From Cystobacter ferrugineus (GTDB lineage Bacteria; Myxococcota; Myxococcia; Myxococcales; Myxococcaceae): a stretch of DNA of 64,000 bases. Of this stretch, positions 8,436 to 17,659 are shown one piece after another. The first letter of the stretch is position 1. Each line of letters opens with the position of its first letter. Made by a program: the position numbers and the translations under genes. A model generated the notes under the pieces. The model saw only the letters and a program-made list of their open reading frames with translations. It had not been told where the DNA came from and searched no databases. Location of the stretch: positions 1 through 64,000 of the forward strand of contig NZ_MPIN01000023.1 of the NCBI RefSeq assembly GCF_001887355.1. Direction: 5' to 3'.

Positions 8436-10124
8436 ATGTCCTCCCTACCCTGGATTCCCCGTCTTTTCAGCCACTTCATGCAAGCCGCGAGTCATCGCGG
8501 CAAACAGCGGTTCATCGAGCAGACACGCCACACCGCGCGAGTGAACGCGGACACGCTGCGCGCCATCCTCCACCACAACCGGGACACGGACTTCGGCCGG
8601 CGGCATGGCTTCGCCTCGCTGCGCACCGTGGAGGACTACCAGCGGGCCCTGCCCGTCAGTACCTACGAGCCCTTCCGGCCCTACATGGAGCGCATCGCCC
8701 GCGGCGAGCAGAACGTGCTCACCGCCGACCGGGTGGAATACCTGGGCATCACCTCGGGGACCACCGGCCAGCGCAAGCTGCTCCCCGTCACCCTGCCCCA
8801 GATGGGGAACATACGGCGCACGATCATGATTGGCCGCGCCGTGGTGGCCGAGAAGGTGCCCGCCGCCCGGCGTCCCGCTCGCGGCATGGTCCTCATGAAC
8901 GCCGTGCTCCGCGAGCGCTCCGAGGGGGGGCTGCTGACGGGCGCGCTCACCGCCATCTCCACCCATTCCATGGGTCGCTCCGCCGCCCTCTCAATCACCT
9001 CGCCGCCGGAAGCCTTCCGCATGCGCAAGCACGCCGATGCGCTCTACCTGCACCTGCTCTTCGGCCTGCGCGAGCGCCATCTCGGCTCCCTCATGGCGCC
9101 GTTCGCCTCGGGGCTGCTGGACATGGTGCACCTGCTGGAGCGGCGCGGATCCGGTCTGGTGGACGACATCGCCCGCGGAGTGCTGCGCCCGGAACTCGAA
9201 CTGGAGCCGGAGCAGCGCCGCCACCTCCAGTCCCTCCTGCGCCCCGACCCCGAGCGCGCCCGTGAGATCTCCCAGGCGCTCGAGCAGGGTCCCCACGGCC
9301 TCTTGCGCCGGCTGTGGCCAGGGCTCGCCCAGGTCTCCGCCATCACCGGGGCCAGCTTCTCCCTCTACACCCGGCAGCTCGTCCCCTACCTCGAGGGCGT
9401 GCCCCTGTACCCCTCCAGCTACGTCAGCACCGAGGGAGCCCTGGGCGTGGCCCTCGAGCTCGAGCAGGCCGTCTACTGCCTCGTGGTGGGCGCGGCCTTC
9501 TTCGAGTTCATCCCCGAGCGGGAGCTGGACGCGGAGGCTCCCCCCACCCTGTTGCCCGAACAGCTCGTGGAGGGCGAGGCCTATGAGGTGGTGCTGACGA
9601 CCCAGGCGGGCCTGTACCGCTACCGCCTGGGAGACGTGGTGCGCATCGTGGGCCGCTACCACCAGGCGCCTCTGATGGAGTTCCTCTACCGGCGTGGCGC
9701 GCTGCTCAACCTCATGGGGGAGAAGACCTCGGAGCACGCCGCGCGCCTCGCCCTGGAGCAGGCGCTGGCCACCGAGGGGCTCTTGCCCGCCGACTACAGC
9801 GTGGTGGAGGAGACGGAGACGCTCCCCGGGCGCTATGCCTTCTCCGTCGAGCTCCAGGACGGCGCGCGGCCCCAGGGGGAGCCGGAGCGGCTGAACCGGG
9901 CGCTGGAAGAGGCGCTGTGCCAGACCAATCCCTTCTACGAGGTGATCCGCCGCTCCGAGCGCCTGGGCCCCGCCCAGTTGCACCGGGTGGAGCCCGGCAC
10001 CTTCCAGGCCCTGCGCGAGGTGCTCGTGCGGCGCGGGGCCTCGCCCACCCAGGTCAAGGTGCCCCGGGTGGTGCGGGACGCGGAGCTGCGGGGCCTGCTG
10101 CGCCAGCGCCGCGTCACGGGCTGA
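8436..10124 (+). CDS. GH3-family acyl-adenylating enzyme, copy 2
   Basis: This 562-residue protein is a tandem duplicate of the preceding gene. It has the same ATP loop (GITSGTTGQ), the same STE motif (LYPSSYVSTE) and the same C-terminal YRYRLGDVV segment. Differences cluster in the N-terminal 30 residues and in patches of the central region that may touch the acyl substrate. The ATG at 8436 (MSSLPWIP) lies 122 nt after copy 1, and the intervening DNA resembles the region upstream of copy 1. Both enzymes probably share the adenylation chemistry; whether they differ in substrate cannot be told. Confidence 0.88.
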   Translation: MSSLPWIPRLFSHFMQAASHRGKQRFIEQTRHTARVNADTLRAILHHNRDTDFGRRHGFASLRTVEDYQRALPVSTYEPFRPYMERIARGEQNVLTADRVEYLGITSGTTGQRKLLPVTLPQMGNIRRTIMIGRAVVAEKVPAARRPARGMVLMNAVLRERSEGGLLTGALTAISTHSMGRSAALSITSPPEAFRMRKHADALYLHLLFGLRERHLGSLMAPFASGLLDMVHLLERRGSGLVDDIARGVLRPELELEPEQRRHLQSLLRPDPERAREISQALEQGPHGLLRRLWPGLAQVSAITGASFSLYTRQLVPYLEGVPLYPSSYVSTEGALGVALELEQAVYCLVVGAAFFEFIPERELDAEAPPTLLPEQLVEGEAYEVVLTTQAGLYRYRLGDVVRIVGRYHQAPLMEFLYRRGALLNLMGEKTSEHAARLALEQALATEGLLPADYSVVEETETLPGRYAFSVELQDGARPQGEPERLNRALEEALCQTNPFYEVIRRSERLGPAQLHRVEPGTFQALREVLVRRGASPTQVKVPRVVRDAELRGLLRQRRVTG

Positions 10125-10156
10125 ACGCCCGGGTGGCTGTTCAGCCCCGCCCCACT

Positions 10157-10795
10157 TCAGTAGGTGACGATCTGGGGCGGCTGATTCGTCGCGCCAAAGA
10201 AGTCAGAATAGATGGCGGCGAAGCGATTACCCTGCGCGATCGGGGGCGGCCAGCTGGTCGAGGGCACATTCGACTTGATCGCATTCGCATCCCCTTCCAA
10301 GAAGCCATGCACTTCGAGGGAGCCCGGGTAGAGGGTGAGTCGGTTCAGGGAGATGGGGGACGGGCCCCACCATCCTTCAGTCTCCGACAGCCAAATCCCC
10401 TCCAGCTCCGCCATCCTCACGGAGCCCAAGGTGCTCGGGTCCAGATGGTGGATGCGGAGGAGATGCCGGCCAAACGAGAACCGGGCGTACTCTTCATAGG
10501 AGTAGGCAATCGCGAGCCCCTCGGCACTGGCCGAGATCGCGATCCGCGGCTCGCGCACCGAGTCCACCAGATTGACGGTCCTGGGCGTCAGCGAACAGGT
10601 GTCAGGCGAAACCACCGCGCTCTGGAGCGAGACGCTGTAGGGAGTATCGGCGTACGGATCATCCGCCAGGAGCACCTTGATCGTATAAGCACAGCCCTGC
10701 CAGGACACCTGCTCCGAGTTGACGACAGAATCGGCCTGGGCCGGTGAAGCCAGAAACGCGACCATCCCGACGGCAATCGTTCCAACCATGCGCAT
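10157..10795 (-). CDS. Secreted protein of unknown function
   Basis: I do not recognise this 212-residue protein. It has a clear signal peptide (MRMVGTIAVGMVAFLASPAQA-D) and a beta-rich mature part with Cys residues near 37 and 70 that could pair. It ends in QPPQIVTY. The start at 10795 is supported by GGAGG 8 nt upstream. It converges tail-to-tail with the second GH3 gene, 32 nt away. A decayed paralogue lies at 6312-6427, just upstream of the first GH3 gene, so the GH3 pair is bracketed by two copies of this family. Confidence 0.75.
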   Translation of the reverse strand: MRMVGTIAVGMVAFLASPAQADSVVNSEQVSWQGCAYTIKVLLADDPYADTPYSVSLQSAVVSPDTCSLTPRTVNLVDSVREPRIAISASAEGLAIAYSYEEYARFSFGRHLLRIHHLDPSTLGSVRMAELEGIWLSETEGWWGPSPISLNRLTLYPGSLEVHGFLEGDANAIKSNVPSTSWPPPIAQGNRFAAIYSDFFGATNQPPQIVTY

Positions 10796-10862
10796 GAGTG
10801 CGGCCTCCACTGGGGTTGAGGCCGCGGATTCTATGCGACTCAGGGTGAGAATCGCACGCGCC

Positions 10863-10897
10863 GGAAGTCACGTGGGCGTCACCTCCACGTGACTTCC
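10863..10897 (-). terminator. Perfect 13-bp inverted repeat after the CARDB gene
   Basis: GGAAGTCACGTGG (10863-10875) pairs perfectly with CCACGTGACTTCC (10885-10897) across a 9-nt loop, and short flanking arms also match. It lies 50 nt past the stop of the large minus-strand lipoprotein gene and upstream of the 10157-10795 gene. It is therefore probably a transcription terminator lacking a T-run, or a protein-binding palindrome with a central CACGTG. Confidence 0.55.
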
Positions 10898-10946
10898 TCC
10901 GGGCTGACTCGAGAAGAAGCCGGCCGGGAGGAGATGACGGGGAGCC

Positions 10947-13718
10947 TCAGGGGGCGATGTAGATCCACCCACCGAGCAGGGTGTTGTTGTCCGTGAACAG
11001 CTCGGGGGCACCCACCGGATTCACCACGGCCCCCACGTAGTAGAGCCCTGGCATGTCCGGGTTCGCCGGCGGCGGATAGGCGTTCCCGGAGACAGACACC
11101 GTCTGGCACCAGCCGGGCTGGAGGATTTGCGTGCTGACCTCCCCCACGAGGACATCCTCGGATGGACCCTGGGGCGAAGAAAGATCGAGGGTGGCATCCA
11201 TGGATAGAAGCACACGCACGCCGGTGCTTCCGGCCCGAGTGCCCTGGTTGCACACCGTCAGCTCGACACCCAGGCTCTGGCCACTTCGGACGAACACGGG
11301 ACTCTCCATCTCGGAGATGAAGAAATCCGCCTCGGGGCCCACGCCCAGCCGGTAGCCCGAATGCACGTTGTTGTCCTCGATGAGTTCCGGGGTAGCGTTG
11401 TTCGGATCCACCACGGCGCCCAGGTAGAAACCCCAGTCGCCCGGCCATCTCGGGGGCGAGCCATAGGCCTGGCCGGAGAGGGTCACCGTGACACACTGCC
11501 CAGGGAGCACGGGGGGCACCGGCTGCTCCCCCACGACGACATCCTCGGAAGGCGCGGACGATGACGGAACACGGATGGACTCATCCTTGGACAGCAGCAG
11601 GGTCACTCGGGTGCTCTCGGCCCGGGTGCCCTGGTTGCACACCGCCACCTCGGCGGTGAGCGGCTGCCCGGGCTGCGCGCTGGCCGGGCCCTTCACCGAG
11701 GTGATGACGAAGTCCGCGCCAGCGCCCACGCCCAGCAGGTAACCCGAGTGCGTGTTGTTGTCCTCGATGAGCTCCAGGGTGGCGTTGTCCGGATCCACCA
11801 CGGCGCCCAGATGGAAGGCCCGGACGTCCTGCCGACTCATGGGCGGGACTTGGACAGCGCCGGAGAGGGACACCGTGGCGCATTGGCCGGGAGCGATCGG
11901 ATCCAGTTGTTTGGCATTCACGAGGGAGTCCATGGAAGGCGCGGACGGCGAGGGGTAGCTGATGAATTCGTCCTCGGACAGCAACAGGGCGACGCGGGTG
12001 TTCTCGGCCTGGGTGCCCTGGTTGCACACCGTCACCTGGGCGGTGAGCGGCTGCCCGGGTTCCACACTGGCCGGGCCCTTCACCGAGGTGATGACGAAGT
12101 CCGCGCCATTACCCACGCCCAGCAGGAAACCCGAGTGCGTGTTGTTGTCCTCGATGAGCTCCGGGGTGGCGTTGTCCGGATCCACCACGGCCCCCAGGTG
12201 GAAGGCCCGTGTGCCCGGCCCGCTCGCCGGCGGAGGAGAAATGTTGCCGGAGAGGGACACCGTGGCGCACCGGCCTGGGAACAAGGCGGGCACCTGCGCG
12301 GCGCCCACGAGGGTATCCCCGAAAGGCGCGGACGGAGACGGCGCGCGAATGGACGCGTCCTCGGACAGGACCAGGGCCATGCGGGTGCCGCCAGCCTGGG
12401 TGCCCTGGTTGCACACCGTCACCTCGGCGGTGAGCGACTGCCCGGGTTGCACGCTGGCCGGACCCTTCACCGAGGTGATGACGAAGTCCGTGCCATTGCC
12501 CACGCCCAGCAGGTAGCCCGGGTGCGTGTTGTTGTCCTCGATGAGTTCCTGGGAGGAGTTGCCCGGGTCCACCACGGCGCCCAGGTGGAAGGCCCGCACG
12601 TCGGGCGAGTTCGTAGCCGGGGGCTGGGCCTGACCGAAGAGGAATACCGTGGAACACTCGCCGGGAGCGAGCAGGGGCACCGACCTCTCACCCGCGACGA
12701 CGTCCTCGGAAGGCGCGGACGGAGACGGGACTCGAATGGACGCGTCCTCGGACAGAAGCAGGGCCACGTCGGTGCTGCCGGCCTGGGTGCCCTGGTTGCA
12801 CACCGTTACCTCGGCGGTGAACGACTGCCCGGGCTGCGCGCTGGCCGGACCCTTCACCGAGGTGATGATGAAGTCCGCGCCACGGCCCACGCCCAGCAGG
12901 TAGCCCGGGTGCGTGTTGTTGTCCTCGAAGAACTCCGGGATGGCGTTGTTCGGATCCACCACGGCGCCCAGGTGGAAGGCCCGGATGTCCGGCCGACTCG
13001 GGGGCGGAGGCAGGGCCAGACCGGAAACGGGGACCGTCGTGCACTGGCCGGAGAAGAGCGGAGGCACCGATGCCTCACCCACCAGGACGTCCTCCGGCGG
13101 AGGACCGGCGGGAGACGGAAGACGGATGTTCGCGTCCTCCGACAAAAACAAGCTCACCCGGGTGCCGCTGGCCTGGGTGCTCAGGTTGCACACCGTCACC
13201 TGGGCAGAGAGGGGTTGCCCGGGCTCCACGCTGGCCGGAGCCTTCACCGAGGTGATGACGAGGTCCGGTCGAAACCCGATTCCCACCGGAGCACTGATGC
13301 GCGTGTCATTGCTCGGGTTTCCATCCTCGGGGGTCGAGATGCGCGCACCCACGTACCAGATGCCCTCGGCAGGAACCTGGGCGTACAGAGTCGCCGTCTG
13401 CCGCCTGCATTCTCCGGGCGCCAGGAACGGGTCGAACTGCCCCACCCGCATGTCCGTCTCCTCGGAGATGACGGTGTCCGAGGACAGGAACAACCCACCC
13501 CGCGCGGAGCCCGCCAGGCCCCCCTCGTTGCAGATCGTGGCCGTGACCTCGAAGGAGAGTCCTGGATGGACACTGTGAGGAGCGCTCAACTCCGTCACCA
13601 CGAAATCAGGTCCGGTGAGCAGTTGTTGCGCGGTCTCGTGTCCACCGCCAGGAAGCGGCTCCGGCGCTCCGCATCCCCAAATAGTCATCAAGGCGAGGGC
13701 ACCGAGCCCCGCTTTCAT
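10947..13718 (-). CDS. Large CARDB-repeat lipoprotein
   Basis: The 923-residue protein begins with a lipoprotein signal (MKAGLGALALMTIWGC). It then has seven CARDB-type immunoglobulin-like repeats of about 130 residues. Repeats 2-6 open with a near-identical (V/I)ITSVK(G/A)PASxxPGQ strand, contain VCNQGTQA, and close with HLGAVVDPxNATPELIEDNNTH. Repeats 1 and 7 are the most divergent. Such repeats make extended adhesive stalks; it should sit on the outer membrane or cell surface. The MKAG start is preferred because it gives a proper lipoprotein signal. Its partner is unknown. Confidence 0.85.
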   Translation of the reverse strand: MKAGLGALALMTIWGCGAPEPLPGGGHETAQQLLTGPDFVVTELSAPHSVHPGLSFEVTATICNEGGLAGSARGGLFLSSDTVISEETDMRVGQFDPFLAPGECRRQTATLYAQVPAEGIWYVGARISTPEDGNPSNDTRISAPVGIGFRPDLVITSVKAPASVEPGQPLSAQVTVCNLSTQASGTRVSLFLSEDANIRLPSPAGPPPEDVLVGEASVPPLFSGQCTTVPVSGLALPPPPSRPDIRAFHLGAVVDPNNAIPEFFEDNNTHPGYLLGVGRGADFIITSVKGPASAQPGQSFTAEVTVCNQGTQAGSTDVALLLSEDASIRVPSPSAPSEDVVAGERSVPLLAPGECSTVFLFGQAQPPATNSPDVRAFHLGAVVDPGNSSQELIEDNNTHPGYLLGVGNGTDFVITSVKGPASVQPGQSLTAEVTVCNQGTQAGGTRMALVLSEDASIRAPSPSAPFGDTLVGAAQVPALFPGRCATVSLSGNISPPPASGPGTRAFHLGAVVDPDNATPELIEDNNTHSGFLLGVGNGADFVITSVKGPASVEPGQPLTAQVTVCNQGTQAENTRVALLLSEDEFISYPSPSAPSMDSLVNAKQLDPIAPGQCATVSLSGAVQVPPMSRQDVRAFHLGAVVDPDNATLELIEDNNTHSGYLLGVGAGADFVITSVKGPASAQPGQPLTAEVAVCNQGTRAESTRVTLLLSKDESIRVPSSSAPSEDVVVGEQPVPPVLPGQCVTVTLSGQAYGSPPRWPGDWGFYLGAVVDPNNATPELIEDNNVHSGYRLGVGPEADFFISEMESPVFVRSGQSLGVELTVCNQGTRAGSTGVRVLLSMDATLDLSSPQGPSEDVLVGEVSTQILQPGWCQTVSVSGNAYPPPANPDMPGLYYVGAVVNPVGAPELFTDNNTLLGGWIYIAP

Positions 13719-13995
13719 CCTGCATTCATCCATGGGTCTTCACTCGTTCGGGAGGGGTTGAAGTGTGGCTGCGAACAAAGTCGCGCCACGAGGCTCCCGG
13801 ACGTGGATGACCACTGAGTATTTTATGGAAATTTTGTTGGAAGCGAGGCGCATGAGGCAACGCCTCAGCGCACTTCGCTCCCGCGATTCAGATTACACGT
13901 TCACCTTCACGGGCACATGTGCCGGAAGTCATAGGAGGAAGGAAAGGCCACGAACCCAACGCGCCTTCCCTTGCCCCTGAACCCTCCCGGGAGCC

Positions 13996-15207
13996 CTACC
14001 CGCGCACCGCGGACAACCGGCGCCGCAGCCGACGCACGCGCTCGACGGCGTCCTGGGGCAACAGGCGCTTGGCCACTTCACGCACCTGCCGCATCCCCTG
14101 CTCGCGCCGCACGAACCACCCACCATCACCGCCGGGAGAGAGCACCCGCAGGGACACGGTGCGCCGCTGCTTCGTCGTCCAGTCCGACTTGTACGTCTCG
14201 GTGCCGCGCAGGAAGTCGTAATCGGTGAGCCCGGCCTCGAGGGCATCGCGGAACGTCTCCCCAACGAGCACCAGCCCCACGCTGCGGTTGCGCCACGCCG
14301 GGTCATACCCCGACTGGAAATAGATGAACGAGCTGCCGTGGGTAATGCCATACACCGAGGCCACCGCCTGGCCTCCCACCTTCATCGTGTACAGACGCAG
14401 GCGCCCGCGCTCGGCGAGCAATTGCGTGGCATCCCGGTGGAAGGCCTCGACGCCCCGGCCACGAATGCCCTGGGAGCCTCCGTCCGACTCCCAGCGCATG
14501 GCGTGCAACCGGAAGAAGTCCGTCAGCGGCCCGGCGAGCGCGCCCGGCGCCTCCGTCTTCTCGATGCGGTAGCCCTCCTGCTTCTCCAGCCACTTCTTGC
14601 GCCGCAGGTAGTTGTCCCGCCGGCTCGTGCGCTTGAGGAAGTCGTCGAAGGACTCGCCCCGCCCCAGGGACTCGTAAGGGCAGACATAGCGCTCGGTCAG
14701 CGTCGTACCCACGCCGTGCTTCTCGAAGGTCTCGCGCAGCACGCGCACCGTCACCGAGTCCTCGTGCAGGTCCGTCAGGTCGAGCACGTCCCACTGCTCC
14801 TTCAGCTCCCACAGGGCGGAGGCGAAGGTGCGCGCCACCTCCTCCTCCCGGCCGCGCCGCGCCACCACGTCCAGGTAGTCGCTGCCCACGTGCGACTCGC
14901 CCAGGAAGGCCAGCCGCCGGATGGGACGTCCCAGCACCCAGTGGTAGTCGAAGCCCAGCGGCAGCAGCCCCACCAGCGCCCCACTCCGGTCTCTCGCCTG
15001 CAACACGAAGGGCTGGCGATCGGTGCCGATCCGCCGGCACCACGGGTACAACCACTCCCACGCGTTGAAGGGTCCCGCCTGGCTGTCGTCCAGGAGCGCG
15101 TTCCACTCGGCGCGCATCCCGGCGAGTCCGGACGCGGTCCTCACGGTGGAGACCTCCAGCCACCGCGCGGGGCTGGGAGAGGGCATCAATTCCGCTTCGC
15201 GAATCAC
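13996..15207 (-). CDS. exoI: ExoI, FemAB/GNAT-type N-acyltransferase of spore-coat polysaccharide
   Basis: The 403-residue protein has the double-GNAT (BioF2/FemAB-like) layout, with WNALLDDS near the N-terminus, LLPLGFDYHWVLG, and FIYFQSGYDPAWRNRSVG then TDYDFLRGTETYKSDW in the second half. In M. xanthus the last exo gene encodes an acyltransferase thought to modify amino-sugars of the coat polymer. It is the ninth gene of a conserved operon, 31 nt after exoH. A GTG at 15207 with GAGGT upstream is chosen; ATG at 15186 is the alternative. Confidence 0.82.
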   Translation of the reverse strand: MIREAELMPSPSPARWLEVSTVRTASGLAGMRAEWNALLDDSQAGPFNAWEWLYPWCRRIGTDRQPFVLQARDRSGALVGLLPLGFDYHWVLGRPIRRLAFLGESHVGSDYLDVVARRGREEEVARTFASALWELKEQWDVLDLTDLHEDSVTVRVLRETFEKHGVGTTLTERYVCPYESLGRGESFDDFLKRTSRRDNYLRRKKWLEKQEGYRIEKTEAPGALAGPLTDFFRLHAMRWESDGGSQGIRGRGVEAFHRDATQLLAERGRLRLYTMKVGGQAVASVYGITHGSSFIYFQSGYDPAWRNRSVGLVLVGETFRDALEAGLTDYDFLRGTETYKSDWTTKQRRTVSLRVLSPGGDGGWFVRREQGMRQVREVAKRLLPQDAVERVRRLRRRLSAVRG

Positions 15208-15238
15208 GGTGTCGACCTCATGTCTCGAGCCTGGGGCC

Positions 15239-16414
15239 TCAGCCCACGTTCTTTCGCTCGGGGCGCTCCGGCACCAGCGCGTCCCGCACCACGTTGGCCA
15301 CCTCCGCCATGACCTCGGGCGTGAGATCCTGGTGGCAGGGCACCTCGACGATGGAGCGCCGCAGCTTCGCCACCTCGGGGAAGGCGGACGCGTCACACGC
15401 GGGGTGGAAGTACTTCCAGAAGTCGATGGCCTCGATGCCCCGCGCGCGCAGCCGCTCGAGCACCTGCTCCTTGTTGTCCACCACCAGCGGGTAGAACAGG
15501 GGGCAGACGCCCGGGGAGAGCTGGTTGAAGAGCGGCGCGGACACGTCGCGCAGCCGGCCGAGCAGGAAGAAGTAGTTGCGCCGCCGCCGCTCCACCACGG
15601 CCTCCAGGTCCTGCGCCTGGGCGATGCGGTGGGCGAAGGGGCTCATGCCCAGGTCCACGTGCCGCCGGTCGAAGTGCTGGGTGCCGGTGGCCACGCGCTC
15701 GATCTCCGCGGCCTTCACCGCGCCCTTGCCGAGCCCGCGCACCATGCCGCGCACGCTCCGTCCGAACGCCCCGCCGCGCAGCTCCAGGTTCTGCAGGAGC
15801 GAGGACACGGTGTGGCTGAAGGTGGACGAGGTGGGTGGCAGGGGCGGCTCGGGCAGGCTGTACTGCCGGGAGCCGTTGACGGTGAGCGCCCCGCCGTGCG
15901 GCATGGGCAGCGTCTTGTAGAGGCAGAAGATGCCGATGTCGCCCGTGGTGCCGAGCGGCACCGAGCCGTCCGCGCTCAGGAGCGACAGGGCGCAGTCCTC
16001 GATGAGCGGCAGGCCGTGCTTGTCGGCGATGCGGCGCATCTCCTCGACGGGGCCGGGAAAACCCGCGTAGTGGACGAGGTAGAGCGCCTTCGTCTTCGGG
16101 CCGATGCGCTTCTCCACGTCCTCCAGGTCCACGTCCCAGCGGCTGCCCACCCGGTAGAAGCGCGGCGTGGCGCCGGCGTCCACCACCGCCTCCACCTCCA
16201 CGCCGTGGTGGTAGGCGGGCATGAGCACCTCGCCCGCGTCCAGCCCCAGCATCTTCACCGTCGTCCAGATGGCGTTGCGGGCGAAGTAGAAGTAGCGCAC
16301 GTTGCGCGCGCCAAAGGGCATGAAGTGGCTCGGGGCCCTGCGCCCCGTCAACATGCTCGGCCACAGCGTGGGCAGGGCGGGAACGAACAGCTTGTCGGTC
16401 TTCACCGCTTCCAT
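15239..16414 (-). CDS. exoH: ExoH, DegT/DnrJ/EryC1-type sugar aminotransferase
   Basis: This 391-residue PLP enzyme would transfer an amino group to a keto-sugar nucleotide for coat polysaccharide synthesis. DegT-family features are the LMPAYHHGVEVEAVVDAGATPRFY region, LIEDCALSLLSADG and IGIFCLYKTLPMPHGGAL, where the Lys is the expected PLP-binding residue. The start (MEAVKTDK) overlaps the end of exoG by 13 nt. Paired with two acyltransferase genes, it suggests an N-acylated amino-sugar. The order exoG-exoH-exoI matches M. xanthus. Confidence 0.85.
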   Translation of the reverse strand: MEAVKTDKLFVPALPTLWPSMLTGRRAPSHFMPFGARNVRYFYFARNAIWTTVKMLGLDAGEVLMPAYHHGVEVEAVVDAGATPRFYRVGSRWDVDLEDVEKRIGPKTKALYLVHYAGFPGPVEEMRRIADKHGLPLIEDCALSLLSADGSVPLGTTGDIGIFCLYKTLPMPHGGALTVNGSRQYSLPEPPLPPTSSTFSHTVSSLLQNLELRGGAFGRSVRGMVRGLGKGAVKAAEIERVATGTQHFDRRHVDLGMSPFAHRIAQAQDLEAVVERRRRNYFFLLGRLRDVSAPLFNQLSPGVCPLFYPLVVDNKEQVLERLRARGIEAIDFWKYFHPACDASAFPEVAKLRRSIVEVPCHQDLTPEVMAEVANVVRDALVPERPERKNVG

Positions 16415-17520
16415 CGCGCCATCACCTCCCGGGCCGCGGGGGCCCAGCGGAACTTGGCCGCGCACAACGCGCGGCCGAAAGCCGAGTCATTGAAAACGTA
16501 GAGCCAGGTGTGCCGGCGCACCTGGTCCGTCCAGTCGCGCTTCCACCCCATGTCCGGCCCGAGGAAGTCGAACTCGCGCTGGCCGCGGGCGATGCACTCG
16601 CGCAGCACCTCCTCCATGAGGAGCTGGCCCGGGCTGCAATCCCCCAGCGTCTCGTCGTAGCCGGGCTTGAGCAGGAAGTAGCGCCCGCCGTACTCCAGCG
16701 AGTACTGGAAGGCGACCGCGCGCCCGTCCAGCCGCAGGTAGTACAGCGCCAGCCGGCCGTCATACGCCGCGGTGCGCGCCAGCTCCGAGTAGAAGCCCCG
16801 CGTGCGCCCGTCCTGCGCCATGGCGGTGCCGCGCTCGCCCTTCCAGCCGCTCGCCTCCAGCGCGAAGCCCTCCTCCAGCTTCGCCTCCAGGCCGAGCCCG
16901 CCTTCCACGCGCTCCACCGTGACGCGGCCCTTCTCCTCCAGCTTGCGGCGCCGGCGGCGGCAGTTGGCCTTGAACTTGGACGACAGGCGCGCCTGGTACT
17001 CCTCCCACGTGGCCGGCAGCGGGATGTAGGGCGACTGCAGGGACTCCCACGTCCCCACGGGCAGCCCCGCCCCCTTGGCCGCCTCGTACAGGTGCCAGCC
17101 CGCGCCCCCCTCGGGCACGTCGGTGAGCCGCAGCACGTCCCAGCTCTTGTCCGCCCGCAGGTGGGCGAAGAAAGCGGCGGCGGCCTCGGCGGGCTCGCGG
17201 GCCACCAGGTCGAACCGGCACGAGTGCGGGTTGGCCGTGGCGGAGAGCTGCCGGGCTGGCACCCCGTACAAGGAGGCGCGCTCGGCCATCAACGGCAGCA
17301 CCGCCGTGAGCCGCCCCTCCTCGTCACGCAGCGTGAGCACACGCAGGCGGGCCTCGGGGGCGAAGTCGTCGATCCAGATGCGGAAGAACTCGTGCCGATA
17401 GAAAGGCTCGTCGGCCGTGGACTGCACGAGCGCGTTCCACTCCTGCTCCAGCGCCATGAAGGCGGCGCGATCCGTCACCTCGACAACGCGGGGCTCGGGA
17501 GTGAGCTGTCTGGCTTCCAT
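16402..17520 (-). CDS. exoG: ExoG, FemAB/GNAT-type N-acyltransferase
   Basis: The 372-residue protein is a second double-GNAT acyltransferase of the operon. It has WNALVQS near residue 30, a basic FKANCRRRRRKLEEKG segment, and a C-terminal YFLLKPGYDETLGDCSPGQLL then FDFLGPDMGWKRDW motif typical of this group. It resembles exoI in architecture but is clearly diverged. The ATG at 17520 is chosen because upstream codons look non-coding. A 139-nt gap separates it from exoF, the longest in the operon. Confidence 0.82.
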   Translation of the reverse strand: MEARQLTPEPRVVEVTDRAAFMALEQEWNALVQSTADEPFYRHEFFRIWIDDFAPEARLRVLTLRDEEGRLTAVLPLMAERASLYGVPARQLSATANPHSCRFDLVAREPAEAAAAFFAHLRADKSWDVLRLTDVPEGGAGWHLYEAAKGAGLPVGTWESLQSPYIPLPATWEEYQARLSSKFKANCRRRRRKLEEKGRVTVERVEGGLGLEAKLEEGFALEASGWKGERGTAMAQDGRTRGFYSELARTAAYDGRLALYYLRLDGRAVAFQYSLEYGGRYFLLKPGYDETLGDCSPGQLLMEEVLRECIARGQREFDFLGPDMGWKRDWTDQVRRHTWLYVFNDSAFGRALCAAKFRWAPAAREVMARWKR

Positions 17521-17659
17521 GGGATTGTCCGGCTCCTGACACGGCGCGGCCCGGAGGCCGTGTGCGCCGCAAGTTGGTAACGGGCGCGGCGGCCCACAAG
17601 CCGCGCGCGCCTGATTCATCCAGTGCTGACCGGGCACACCTCCCGCCCGGCGGTCTCTC

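Noticed and set aside
11300-13300. Regularly spaced repeats resembling a repeat array such as CRISPR
   Set aside because: The period is about 390 bp and the repeats lie in one continuous frame encoding CARDB domains; there are no short spacers and no cas genes.
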